A program made the translations under genes and the position numbers. A stretch of DNA of 22,443 bases from DAIRVC01 sp036803025 (GTDB taxonomy: Bacteria; Chloroflexota; Anaerolineae; Anaerolineales; E44-bin32): contig DAIRVC010000028.1 of NCBI GenBank assembly GCA_036803025.1, positions 1-22,443 on the forward strand, read 5' to 3'. Shown here one piece after another: positions 14,352-22,288 of this stretch (positions within the stretch are counted from its first letter, which is position 1; the number at the start of each line of letters is the position of its first letter). The notes under the pieces are model-generated. The model saw only the letters and a program-made list of their open reading frames with translations. It was not told the origin of the DNA and did no database searches.

Positions 14352-14981
14352 TCAGTCAAAGACGGTCTGCCAGTCGGTTGCAGTCCGCGCCGCACAGGCG
14401 TCGGCGATTTGCCGCGGCGTGGTGCGATACAGTGACAGGGGCTGGGGCAAAGCCTCGAGCGGAAAGAAGCCCACCTCGCTCGTCTCAACGCTGGTCGTCG
14501 GTTCGCCGGAGAGCGGGTCACACAAGAACACCAGTTTGTACGCGTGGAAAAGCGTCAGCGCCTCTTCGATCCGGTTGGCGTCATAGACTCCCACCAATCG
14601 GCTGGCTCGCACCCGCAGCCCGGCCTCCTCCCGCACCTCCCGCTCGGCGGCCGCGGCCGGCGCCTCGCCCACGTCGGCCCAGCCTCCCGGGAGAGTCCAC
14701 GCGCCTTCGGCCGCCTCGCGCACGAGCAGCAGCTCGCCCTGGCGGAAGACCGCCCCGCGCACGTCGACCTTGGGCGTCACGTATCCCGGCTGTGCGCCGA
14801 AGGCCAGGCGGGCCTCTCGCGCCGGAAGTCGGGTGTGCTCGGCGACGATCTCCGCGGCGATCTCGAGCAGCCGCTCGCCGCGCTGGCGGTCGAACGGATT
14901 GCGGGCGTAGTGCCGCCCGGCCTGCGCCAGCGCTTCGATCTCACGCGCCCACTCCAGCCAACGCGGAATGCCCTCGCTCAC
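14352..14981 (-). CDS. Nudix hydrolase with N-terminal NUDIX_N-like domain
   Basis: A 209-residue Nudix pyrophosphohydrolase. Residues from about 1 to 65 form a helical N-terminal region of the NUDIX_N type, and the Nudix box (G-x5-E-x7-REVREEAGL) begins around residue 101, with all metal-binding glutamates present. Such proteins often cleave ADP-ribose, NADH or FAD-like dinucleotides. The start is GTG at 14981, overlapping the stop of the Mo-hydroxylase gene as GTGA, so it is coupled to it. A housekeeping role for damaged or excess nucleotide cofactors of the upstream flavoenzyme would fit, but the substrate is not shown by sequence. Confidence 0.9.
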   Translation of the reverse strand: MSEGIPRWLEWAREIEALAQAGRHYARNPFDRQRGERLLEIAAEIVAEHTRLPAREARLAFGAQPGYVTPKVDVRGAVFRQGELLLVREAAEGAWTLPGGWADVGEAPAAAAEREVREEAGLRVRASRLVGVYDANRIEEALTLFHAYKLVFLCDPLSGEPTTSVETSEVGFFPLEALPQPLSLYRTTPRQIADACAARTATDWQTVFD

Positions 14982-17746
14982 AGGCGCCTCCGGATTTCGC
15001 CCGCCAACCAGTCCTGATCGACCGGGAAGCGGCGGACCCGCACGCCGCAGGCGTTGTAGATGGCGTTGGTGATCGCCGGCGCGGTCGGGATACAGACGAT
15101 CTCGCCGACACCCTTGGCCCCGTACGGGCCGTCCGACGTCGGATGCTCGACGACGAACGACGTGATTTCGGGCGCCTGCACGATCGACGGCATCCGATAG
15201 CGGGCCAGGCGATCGGTGAAGACCCGGCCGTCTTCGACAATGAATTCCTCCGTCAGCGCCGTCCCGACCCCCATGACGACTCCGCCATCGATCTGCCCGG
15301 CCAGCCCGAGCGGGTTGAGGGCTCGCCCGACATCGTTGGCGGTGATCACCCGCAGGGCGCGCACCTGCCCGGTCGCCAGATCGACCTCGACCTCGGCCGC
15401 CTGCGCGGCGAAGGCATAGGCGAAGTGGATGCGGCCCGGCTCACCTAACGGCTGCGTCTCGGGGGCCGTGTACTCGGCAGCGGCGCGCGGCTGGCGCCCC
15501 TCGGCGCGCATCCAGGCGGCCGCCTCCTCCAGGCGCACCGATCCGGCGCGCGTCTCCGCACGGCCGTCGCGGAACTGCACCTGATCCGGGGGACAATCGA
15601 AGCGTTCGGAGACTGTGGCCGCCAGTGCCTGACGCAGGCCCACGGCGGCCTGGCGAGCGGCATTGCCGGTGACGAAGGTCTGACGCGAGGCGGTCGTCGG
15701 CCCGCCGTCCGGCGTGAGGTCGGTGTCCGAAAGAAGCACGCGCACGCGCTCGACCGGCAGGCCGAGCTCCTCGGCCGCAATCATCTGCAAGACCGTCGAG
15801 AGGCCCTGCCCGAGTTCGGCCGAAGCGGTGCGCACCTCGGCCATGCCGTCGTCCGCCAGCTCGACCTCGGCTCCGGCCTTGTCTTCTGCCCCGCCGCGCA
15901 GGCCGGTGTTCTTGTAGGCGATCGCGAAACCCCAGGCACGGCGCAGGCGTTCGTCACCCTCGACCGTCCGAGCCCGGAAGGGGTCGGCACACAGCCGGCG
16001 CATCTCCGCCTCGACCCGGTCGATGCACTCCAGCAGCCCGACACTTTCGCCCAGCACCTGCCCCGTGTTCGTGCTGGCGCCGACCCGCAGCGCGTTCTTG
16101 CGCCTCAGCTCGACCGGGTCGCAGTCGAGCGCGGCGGCCAGCTCGTCCATGGCCGACTCGATGGCAAAGGCAGACTGGGTCACACCAAAGCCGCGGAACG
16201 CGCCCGCCGGCGGGTTGTTGGTGTAGACCGCAAAGCAATCGGCCCGCGCGTGCTCCACGCAGTATGGGCCGTTCGAGTGCGTGGTCGCCCGTGTCATGAC
16301 CTTGTCACCCAGCGAGGCGTAGGCTCCGGTGTCCCCGTACAGCTCAGTCTCAACGGCGACGAGCGTGCCGTCCCGGCGCGCTCCCAGGCGCACACGGATG
16401 CGCGTGGCGTGGCGCTTGGGATGGACCAGCAGGCTCTCATGTCGATCGTAAAGCACCTTGACCGGCCGGCCGCTCGCCTGGGCCAGGAGCGCGGCATGGA
16501 TTTGCCCGGCGATGTCCTCTTTGCCGCCGAAGCCTCCGCCGATCAGCACGCCGCGCACGTGGACCATTTCCTGCGGCAAGCCCAGGCAGCGGGCGATCTG
16601 CTCGCGGTCCGCATAGGGGATCTGCGAGCCGACCACCACTTCCACGCGCCCGCCGTCCACCAGCCGGGCTACGCTGCACTCCGGCTCGAGGAAGGCGTGT
16701 TCCTGGATCGGGGTGATGTAGGTCTGGTCGACGACGACCTCGGCATCTTGAAGGGCCGCCTGCGGATCCCCTTTGAGGACCTGGATGTGCTTGAGCAGGT
16801 TGCCGGAGTCGTGGATCTTGGGCGATGCGTCGGTCAGGGCCAGCCGCGGATCGGTCACCGGCGGTAGCGTCTGGATGTCGACCTCGATCAACTCGAGCGC
16901 CTGCCCGGCGATCTCGCGCGTGTCCGCCGCCACCAGCGCCAGCGCGTCGCCGACATAGCGGACGCGCTCGCCCACCCCGACCAGCGCCGGCCAATCCAGA
17001 ACGACCAGGCCGTGATTGTGCTCCCCGGGAATGTCGGCGGCGGTCAGAACCGCGCGCACGCCAGGCAGGGCCTGAGCTGCATGGGTGTCGATGTGCCGGA
17101 CGATGCCGTGTGGGACCCCGGCGCGGAGGGCCCGGCCATGGAGCACGCCGGGGAAAGTGTAATCGTCGGCGAAATTCGCCTGACCGGTAACCTTGGCGAG
17201 CGCGTCCGGGCGCGCCACCGCCCGACCGACAACGGTGCCCGAGTCGGACAAGGCCAACTCAGGCGGCTGCACCGGTTCACCGCTTCGCAGACTGAGCGCG
17301 GCGGCCTGAACGGCGCGGATGATCTGCGGGTACCCACCGCAGCGGCAGAGCGTGTCCTTGAGCGCCTGGCGGATCTCGTCGACACTCGGATCGGTCGTGC
17401 GCGACAACAATGCCGCGGCGGTCATCAGTTGCCCCGGCGTGCAGAAACCGCACTGCACCGCACCGTGCAGGACAAATGCCTCCTGGAGCGGATGCAGCCG
17501 CCCCTGGTCGGCCAGGCCCTCGATGGTGGTCACGCGGCGTCCTTCGGCCTTGGCCGCCGGGAAGGTGCACGACAGCACCGGGGCCCCGTCCAGCAAGACG
17601 GTGCAGGCGCCGCACTCGGCTTCGTCGCAGCCGATCTTGGTCCCGGTCAGCCCGAGGCGCTCGCGCAGCACGTCGGCCAGCATCTCCCCCGGCCCGGCCT
17701 CAGCCTCCACCGGTTGACCGTTGACCCACAGCCTGAGCGGCGTCAT
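14978..17746 (-). CDS. Xanthine dehydrogenase-family Mo hydroxylase, fused [2Fe-2S]2 and Mo-cofactor subunit
   Basis: A 922-residue fused large subunit. The ferredoxin domain has Cys 40, 45, 48 and 60, and the second cluster Cys 99, 102, 134 and 136. The Mo domain starts near residue 175 with GGGFGGK at 403-409, GAFRGFG with Arg518, an ELGQGLSTV segment and the catalytic glutamate at 882 in AKGVGE. This matches purine or aldehyde hydroxylases more closely than the XdhD-like paralog at the left of the window: the two differ in length and in the sequence before the catalytic glutamate (KGVGE here, KAVAE there). The gene overlaps the FAD subunit upstream and the Nudix gene downstream by 4 nt each. 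The substrate may be xanthine/hypoxanthine or another heterocycle; the motifs do not settle it. Confidence 0.93.
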   Translation of the reverse strand: MTPLRLWVNGQPVEAEAGPGEMLADVLRERLGLTGTKIGCDEAECGACTVLLDGAPVLSCTFPAAKAEGRRVTTIEGLADQGRLHPLQEAFVLHGAVQCGFCTPGQLMTAAALLSRTTDPSVDEIRQALKDTLCRCGGYPQIIRAVQAAALSLRSGEPVQPPELALSDSGTVVGRAVARPDALAKVTGQANFADDYTFPGVLHGRALRAGVPHGIVRHIDTHAAQALPGVRAVLTAADIPGEHNHGLVVLDWPALVGVGERVRYVGDALALVAADTREIAGQALELIEVDIQTLPPVTDPRLALTDASPKIHDSGNLLKHIQVLKGDPQAALQDAEVVVDQTYITPIQEHAFLEPECSVARLVDGGRVEVVVGSQIPYADREQIARCLGLPQEMVHVRGVLIGGGFGGKEDIAGQIHAALLAQASGRPVKVLYDRHESLLVHPKRHATRIRVRLGARRDGTLVAVETELYGDTGAYASLGDKVMTRATTHSNGPYCVEHARADCFAVYTNNPPAGAFRGFGVTQSAFAIESAMDELAAALDCDPVELRRKNALRVGASTNTGQVLGESVGLLECIDRVEAEMRRLCADPFRARTVEGDERLRRAWGFAIAYKNTGLRGGAEDKAGAEVELADDGMAEVRTASAELGQGLSTVLQMIAAEELGLPVERVRVLLSDTDLTPDGGPTTASRQTFVTGNAARQAAVGLRQALAATVSERFDCPPDQVQFRDGRAETRAGSVRLEEAAAWMRAEGRQPRAAAEYTAPETQPLGEPGRIHFAYAFAAQAAEVEVDLATGQVRALRVITANDVGRALNPLGLAGQIDGGVVMGVGTALTEEFIVEDGRVFTDRLARYRMPSIVQAPEITSFVVEHPTSDGPYGAKGVGEIVCIPTAPAITNAIYNACGVRVRRFPVDQDWLAGEIRRRL

Positions 17747-18639
17747 CCTCGCATCCTGTCCTCAGGCCGAGGCGATAGACTTGCCGCGGCCAGCACTTCG
17801 CGCAGCAGCACGCCAAGCAGGTGGCGGCGATAGGCCTCACTCGCCCGATGCGGGCTGGCGCGCAGGCGCGCCTCCTTCTCCAGGGCGGTGCAGGCGGCCT
17901 CGATCGATTTCGAATCGAGCGTGTGCCCGCGCAGGACGGCCTCGGTCTGGCGTGCTCGCAGCGGCCGCGGGCCGGCCGCGCCCACTGCCAGGCGGATGTC
18001 CGCCAGCCGCCGATCGGGCGACCACGCCGCCCAGACGGCCATATTCATGATGGCGATGGCCACGCCTTGGGGGCGCATGAGGCGCCGGAAAGCACTGGCC
18101 TGGTCCGGGCCGCACCTCGGTAAGCGGAAGGCCACCACGAGCGCCGCGCGTCGGTCGAAGGACACTTGCCCCGGCCCGGCGAAGAGATCCTCCACAGGCT
18201 CCCAGCGCCTGCCTGCGGCCGAGGCGATCTCCGCTTCGGCGGCGAGGGCCAGTAGCGCGATCGAGCCGTCGGCTGCCGGGAGTGCGTGGGCGACATTGCC
18301 GCCGAGCGTGGCCACGTTGCGGACCTGCGGTCCTCCGATCAGCGCGCTGGCCTGAACCAGGCAGGCTGCATGCTGGCGCAACGCCGGATGGGCGATGATC
18401 TGCGCGTGCGTGACCGAGGCGCCCAGCGTGATGGACTCGGGGCCGACGCTGATGCAGGTCATCTCGTCGATGCGTGTCACATCGATCAGCGTCTGCTGCG
18501 GCGCAACTCGCCCCTGCTGGATATCCAGCAGCAGGTCGGTGCCGCCGGCGATGATGCGTGCGTCGCCCTGAGCCTGCACGAGCGAGGCCAGTGCTTCGTC
18601 AACGCTGACCGGGGTGCGGTACTCGCGCCAGAGCGCCAT
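17743..18639 (-). CDS. FAD-binding subunit of the Mo hydroxylase (XdhB/CoxM-like)
   Basis: A 298-residue FAD-binding subunit of normal family length. The two flavin motifs are AGGTDLLLDI (31-40) and TLGGNVAHALPAADG (about 112-126). It should accept electrons from the iron-sulfur domain of the fused partner encoded next. It is the first gene of its operon; the ATG is preceded by a modest AAGG at 4-nt spacing and its stop overlaps the Mo subunit ATG by 4 nt. The 171-nt upstream gap carries a -10-like box and two stem-loops, so expression may be controlled in the leader. Confidence 0.92.
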   Translation of the reverse strand: MALWREYRTPVSVDEALASLVQAQGDARIIAGGTDLLLDIQQGRVAPQQTLIDVTRIDEMTCISVGPESITLGASVTHAQIIAHPALRQHAACLVQASALIGGPQVRNVATLGGNVAHALPAADGSIALLALAAEAEIASAAGRRWEPVEDLFAGPGQVSFDRRAALVVAFRLPRCGPDQASAFRRLMRPQGVAIAIMNMAVWAAWSPDRRLADIRLAVGAAGPRPLRARQTEAVLRGHTLDSKSIEAACTALEKEARLRASPHRASEAYRRHLLGVLLREVLAAASLSPRPEDRMRG

Positions 18640-18754
18640 GTGCCTTCAACCGAGGGCTGTGAGGACCAGCCGGCGCTTTTCGACGAGCGGGGATGCTCGA
18701 CGCCGCCGCAGGACCACCCTGCCGCGACCGCCGGTCCGAGGTTGTCCTATTGTA
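18640..18754 (-). promoter_or_regulatory. Candidate promoter and structured leader of the Mo-hydroxylase operon
   Basis: TACAAT (18754-18749, minus strand) is a 5/6 match to the -10 box but has no clear -35. The roughly 100-nt leader that follows can form a 5-bp GCAGG/CCTGC hairpin (18708-18722) and an 8-bp stem with one mismatch and a 6-nt loop (18681-18702), the latter followed by AAAA. This may be a cis-regulatory leader, but I cannot match it to a known riboswitch by eye. Confidence 0.3.
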
Positions 18755-18765
18755 GCATGGCCTTT

Positions 18766-18804
18766 CGCTAACCTCCGAAGTTGCGGCAACTTCGGAGGTT
18801 AGCG
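18766..18804 (-). terminator. 19-bp perfect inverted repeat after the aminotransferase gene
   Basis: CGCTAACCTCCGAAGTTGC (18766-18784) and its exact complement (18786-18804) flank one base. The repeat lies 7 nt beyond the aminotransferase stop and just before the -10-like box of the next operon, where a terminator is expected. There is no T-tract on either side, so it is not a classic intrinsic terminator. It may act as a transcript-end stabiliser, or be a copy of a dispersed palindromic repeat. Confidence 0.6.
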
Positions 18805-18810
18805 CCGGGC

Positions 18811-20166
18811 CTACTCCACCGCTCCGTCCGCGAGTCCCAGTGCCTCGTCGATCAGGGCGAAACCTTCGGCCAGCTGCTCCTCGGTGATGATCAGCGGCGG
18901 GAGGATGAGGAGCGTGTGCCAATGGGTATACAGGAACAGGCCGCGGTCCAGCAGATGCTTCTTCACACGATCCATCACCGGACTTCCGGCGTTGAAGGGC
19001 GCCATCGGCTCACGCGTGCTGCGGTTGCGAACGAGCTCGATGACGCCGAACAATCCGATCGAGCGAACCTCGCCCACACTCGGATGGGCCTCGCCCAGCT
19101 CGCTCAGGTGGCGGGCGAGCACCGGGCCGAGGGCATGGGCCCGTTCGACCAGGCGGTCCTGGTGCATGACCTGCAGGTTGGCGATCGCCGCCGCCAGGGA
19201 AATCGGGTGCCCATTGTACGTCAGCCCGCTCTGATAGACACGGTCGTTGAAGAACTCGGCGATGGGTTGGCGCATGGCGACCGCCCCGAGCGGCGCGTAA
19301 CCGGAGGTCAGTCCTTTGGCCATCGTCATCAGGTCGGGCACGACCTTCCAGTGGTCGACCGCGAACCAGGCGCCCGTCCTGCCGAAGCCGCTCATGACCT
19401 CGTCGCAGATGAGCAGGATTCCGTTCCGGTCGCAGATCTGGCGAACGCCGGCCAGGTAGCCCGGTGGAGGAACGATGACCCCGTTTGTTCCGGTGACCGA
19501 TTCGACCAGCACGGCCGCGATCGTGGCCGGCCCCTCCAGCTGAATGATCTCTTCCAGGTGGTTCAGGTAGTCGGAGCAGAAGGCTTCCTCGCTCAGGTCC
19601 GGCTGGCGGCGGTGGAAGGTTGACCGATAGCGATACGGGTCGAGGAAGTGAACGACCCCGGGCATCAGGTTCGGCTCCCAGGCCCATCGCCGGGGGTCAC
19701 CGGTGGCGGCCATGGCGCCAGCCGATGCGCCGTGGTAGGAGCGATAGCGGGCCAGGATCTTGTGCCGACCCGTGTAGGCGCGGGCGAGCTTGATGGCGTT
19801 CTCGTTGGCCTCCGCCCCGCCAAGCACGTAGAGGAATCGATTCAAGTCGCCAGGGGTGATCTCGGCCAGCATCTTCCCCAGCAGAGCGCGCGGCTTGGTG
19901 GCCATCCCCGGGCCGGCGAAGGTCAGCTCGCGCGCCTGCTCGACCATCGCCTCGACCACGCGCGCATCTCCGTGCCCGATGTTCGAGCACATGACCATCG
20001 AATTGAAGTCGAGATAGCGTTTGCCGGCCGCATCCCAGAAGTGGACACCCTGCGCCCGCGTGACGGGGATCGGCTGCACCCGTCCCTGAGCCGACCACGT
20101 CCAGAAGTTGTGTTTGAGGCTGAGAGGCAGAATTTCGTCCGGCGGCAGTTCGGGTAGGACCGTCAT
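18811..20166 (-). CDS. Class III PLP-dependent aminotransferase (omega-amino acid:pyruvate type)
   Basis: A 451-residue fold-type I transaminase. GGAEANENAIKLAR (117-130) binds the cofactor phosphate region, SYHGAS is at 143-148, the pyridine-nitrogen aspartate is Asp255 in CDEVMSGFGRTG and the Schiff-base lysine is Lys284 in TMAKGLTSGY. Length is typical. Members move an amino group from beta-alanine, taurine, GABA or similar omega-amines to pyruvate or 2-oxoglutarate. Next to a dihydropyrimidinase, a role on beta-alanine or 3-aminoisobutyrate, the ends of reductive pyrimidine breakdown, is a reasonable inference, but specificity in this class cannot be read from motifs alone. It appears monocistronic: its own TATAAT box lies upstream and an inverted repeat downstream. 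Confidence 0.92.
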   Translation of the reverse strand: MTVLPELPPDEILPLSLKHNFWTWSAQGRVQPIPVTRAQGVHFWDAAGKRYLDFNSMVMCSNIGHGDARVVEAMVEQARELTFAGPGMATKPRALLGKMLAEITPGDLNRFLYVLGGAEANENAIKLARAYTGRHKILARYRSYHGASAGAMAATGDPRRWAWEPNLMPGVVHFLDPYRYRSTFHRRQPDLSEEAFCSDYLNHLEEIIQLEGPATIAAVLVESVTGTNGVIVPPPGYLAGVRQICDRNGILLICDEVMSGFGRTGAWFAVDHWKVVPDLMTMAKGLTSGYAPLGAVAMRQPIAEFFNDRVYQSGLTYNGHPISLAAAIANLQVMHQDRLVERAHALGPVLARHLSELGEAHPSVGEVRSIGLFGVIELVRNRSTREPMAPFNAGSPVMDRVKKHLLDRGLFLYTHWHTLLILPPLIITEEQLAEGFALIDEALGLADGAVE

Positions 20167-20232
20167 GCTTCCCCCGCTGAGGCGGCCGCCAACTGAGGCG
20201 GCCTGCCTTCCGAAGTCGGGCCCGGGGCGCGC

Positions 20233-20263
20233 ATTATAAGCCCGTCGGGTGATCCTGGCTCAA
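20233..20263 (-). promoter_or_regulatory. Candidate promoter of the aminotransferase gene
   Basis: A perfect TATAAT (20238-20233, minus strand) overlaps the stop codon of the DUF2721 gene. TTGAGC lies 19 nt upstream of it, a 4/6 match to -35 with long spacing. The start codon is 67 nt downstream of the box. This would let the aminotransferase be transcribed apart from the hydantoinase operon. Confidence 0.45.
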
Positions 20264-20692
20264 CTCGAGCTGCAGCGCGGCCAGGGATCGGTTGAGGTCG
20301 TGGATGAAAGCGATCAGGGCGCCGATGAGCGCCAGCATGCAGCCGGCAAACAGCCCGATGATGAGCCAGGCGGCGGGGAGGTCAAGGATCGCCGTCAAGA
20401 AGAGGACGATGACCAGAACGGCGGCCAGCAGGACGCTGACGCTCGCCAGGATGATGGCTTGCTGCAGGATGCGGGCGCGTGCGCCCAGGACGTCCAGCTG
20501 CGCGCGCAGGCGCGGGCCGACCTGAGGCGGTGCGTGTCGCAGATCGTTGGCCAGCGCCCGCGAGCGGTCGACCACCCTGCCCAACCGATTGGTCATGGTC
20601 AACAAGAGCAGCCCGATGCCCGACACCAGGATGACGGGGCCGACAGCTACCTGGAGAACCGGGATCAGTTCTGTCAGCGGGAGGGAGGGCAT
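20234..20692 (-). CDS. DUF2721 family membrane protein
   Basis: A 152-residue inner-membrane protein with three predicted hydrophobic segments (about residues 9-32, 75-98 and 103-126). The conserved family stretch LLLLTMTNRLGRVVDRSRAL directly follows the first segment. No enzymatic motif is present and the family has no assigned function that I know. I use the ATG at 20692, one base past the dihydropyrimidinase stop, instead of an ATG at 20773 that would add 27 unrelated residues overlapping that gene. The close spacing implies co-translation with the dihydropyrimidinase; a functional link is not shown. Confidence 0.8.
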   Translation of the reverse strand: MPSLPLTELIPVLQVAVGPVILVSGIGLLLLTMTNRLGRVVDRSRALANDLRHAPPQVGPRLRAQLDVLGARARILQQAIILASVSVLLAAVLVIVLFLTAILDLPAAWLIIGLFAGCMLALIGALIAFIHDLNRSLAALQLELSQDHPTGL

Positions 20693-20693
20693 G

Positions 20694-22121
20694 TCAGAGG
20701 ACCTCGGCCCCGGCCCGGCGATGAAGGAAGCGCCCCATACCTGCTCTGCCCAACCAGCGGCCGCGGTCGACAACCCGCTGCCCGCGCAGGAAGACGACCT
20801 CGGGGAATCCCTGCAGCTCCCAGCCTTCGTACAGGTTGTAGTCGGTGCGGTGGTGTGCGTGCGCCAGGCCGTATTTCACGCGGCGGCCCGGGTCCCAAAG
20901 GACAATGTCGGCGTCGGCCCCCGCCTGCAGGACGCCCTTGCGCGGATAGAGGCCAAAGATGCGCGCCGGGTTGGTCGAGGTCAGGGCCACGAAACGGTTC
21001 GGGCTCAGGCGCCCGCTGCCGACGGCGTGCGTCCACAGCACCGGCAGCCGGTCGCCCACCCCGGGTAGACCGTTAGGGATCTTGGTGAAATCCGCTGCGC
21101 CGAGCTCTTTTCCGGGAATGGCCACGCGGTGCCCTTCATACTCGATCGGCCGGGTGCCGTCGAAGAAGAACGGGCAGTGATCCGTGGCCAGCGTCTGAAT
21201 CGTCCCGTCGGCCAGAGCCTCCCACAGGCCGGCATTGTCGGCCGGCTCACGCAGCGGCGGCGAGCAGATCCATTTCGCGCCGTCCGGCCGGCGCAATTGC
21301 TCGGCCGTGAAGAACAGGTACTGCGGGCAGGTTTCGCCCATGACGGGCACGCCGTGCGCCCGGCCGTAGCGGAGCTGGTCGGCTTCCCCGAGTGTGTTCA
21401 TGTGAACCAGGTACAGCGGCGCGCCGGTCTGTGCGGCGAGCGCAATGCCGCGCAAGGCGGCCTCGACCGCGCCCCAGGCCGGCCGCGTGCGGGCGTGCCA
21501 CTCGGGGCCGGTGTGCCCGGCCGAGAGCGCCTCGTCGACCAGGAGATCGATCACGTCGCCATTCTCGGCGTGCAGCATTGTCAGCATCCCGCTTCGGGCG
21601 GCGATGCGCAGCACCTGGAAGATCTCGCCATCCTGGAGGCGAAGGCGATTGTTGTACGCGGTGAAGACCTTCAGGGAAGGGATGCCATCGTCGAGCAGGC
21701 GCGGGATCTCCGCCGCCACCTGCCGGTCGAAGCGCGTGATGTTCATGTGGAAGCCGAAGTCGACGGCGGCCTTGCCGTCGGCTTTGGCATGCCAGGCCTC
21801 GACCCCCGCGCGCAGGCCGGCTCCTTCCGGCTGGGGCACGAAATCGATCACCGTGGTCGTCCCGCCGAACGCGGCCGCCTTGTGGCCGGTGTAGTGATCG
21901 TCCGAAGAGACCGTGCCGAACATGGGCAGATCGAAGTGCGTGTGCACATCGATGCCCCCCGGCAGGAGAAGCATGCCGTCCGCCTCGACCACCTGCGCCG
22001 AATCGATGGGCAGGTTCGGGCTAACGGCCGCGATCGTCTCACCCTCGATGCGCACGTCGGCCACCAAGGACGTCTCGGCGGTCACGACCGTTCCGCCCCG
22101 GATCACGATCGGTGCTGGCAT
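20694..22121 (-). CDS. hydA: Dihydropyrimidinase / D-hydantoinase
   Basis: A 475-residue cytoplasmic cyclic-imide hydrolase that opens 5,6-dihydropyrimidines or hydantoins to N-carbamoyl amino acids. All binuclear-zinc ligands are visible: His60 and His62 (DVHTHFD), the carboxylated lysine Lys151 (SLKVFTAY), His184 (MLHAENGD), His240 (YLVHMNT) and Asp314 (LATDHCPF). Tyr156 fits the oxyanion-stabilising tyrosine of the family. Length is typical. GGAG sits 6 nt upstream of the ATG and a TATAAT box 31 nt upstream. With the DPD-like protein and the aminotransferase it would supply the second step of reductive pyrimidine breakdown; beta-ureidopropionase is not in the window. Hydantoin or phenylhydantoin substrates remain possible. 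Confidence 0.94.
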   Translation of the reverse strand: MPAPIVIRGGTVVTAETSLVADVRIEGETIAAVSPNLPIDSAQVVEADGMLLLPGGIDVHTHFDLPMFGTVSSDDHYTGHKAAAFGGTTTVIDFVPQPEGAGLRAGVEAWHAKADGKAAVDFGFHMNITRFDRQVAAEIPRLLDDGIPSLKVFTAYNNRLRLQDGEIFQVLRIAARSGMLTMLHAENGDVIDLLVDEALSAGHTGPEWHARTRPAWGAVEAALRGIALAAQTGAPLYLVHMNTLGEADQLRYGRAHGVPVMGETCPQYLFFTAEQLRRPDGAKWICSPPLREPADNAGLWEALADGTIQTLATDHCPFFFDGTRPIEYEGHRVAIPGKELGAADFTKIPNGLPGVGDRLPVLWTHAVGSGRLSPNRFVALTSTNPARIFGLYPRKGVLQAGADADIVLWDPGRRVKYGLAHAHHRTDYNLYEGWELQGFPEVVFLRGQRVVDRGRWLGRAGMGRFLHRRAGAEVL

Positions 22122-22152
22122 TCAGTCTCCGGGCAGCATGGCTGCCGGGGTG

Positions 22153-22158
22153 ATTATA
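22153..22158 (-). promoter_or_regulatory. TATAAT -10 box upstream of the dihydropyrimidinase gene
   Basis: A perfect TATAAT on the minus strand lies 31 nt before the ATG. No good -35 is found at 16-18 nt. The same bare hexamer precedes the aminotransferase gene, in otherwise GC-rich DNA, which supports it being functional. Confidence 0.45.
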
Positions 22159-22288
22159 AAGCCGGCGCAGCCTCTACCGGAGGCGGCCTCCTCGCTGCGC
22201 TCGGAGATGCTACGCGAAGGGCTGGGGTGAGGGGAAGTGTTTGGCGAGAGGGCGACCTCGGGGTGGGCACCCACGCGCCGCCCGCCCC
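22159..22288. other. Intergenic low-complexity stretch
   Basis: This part of the 167-nt gap holds G-rich runs (GGGCTGGGGTGAGGGG near 22222-22237) and a small GTGGG/CCCAC palindrome near 22263-22275, beyond the stop of the rightmost gene. Similar G-rich runs are familiar from intergenic DNA of Chloroflexota, by recollection only. No gene or RNA is recognised. Confidence 0.35.

Noticed and set aside
20693..20773. Longer DUF2721 protein starting at 20773
   Set aside because: The added 27 residues overlap the dihydropyrimidinase gene and precede the conserved start region of the family; the ATG at 20692 is placed just after the upstream stop.
52..22121. Possible selenoproteins, given the SsnA and Mo-hydroxylase context
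   Set aside because: No in-frame TGA interrupts any of the catabolic genes; the large subunits and SsnA read through without a selenocysteine codon. Selenium as a non-protein cofactor of the Mo site cannot be judged from sequence.
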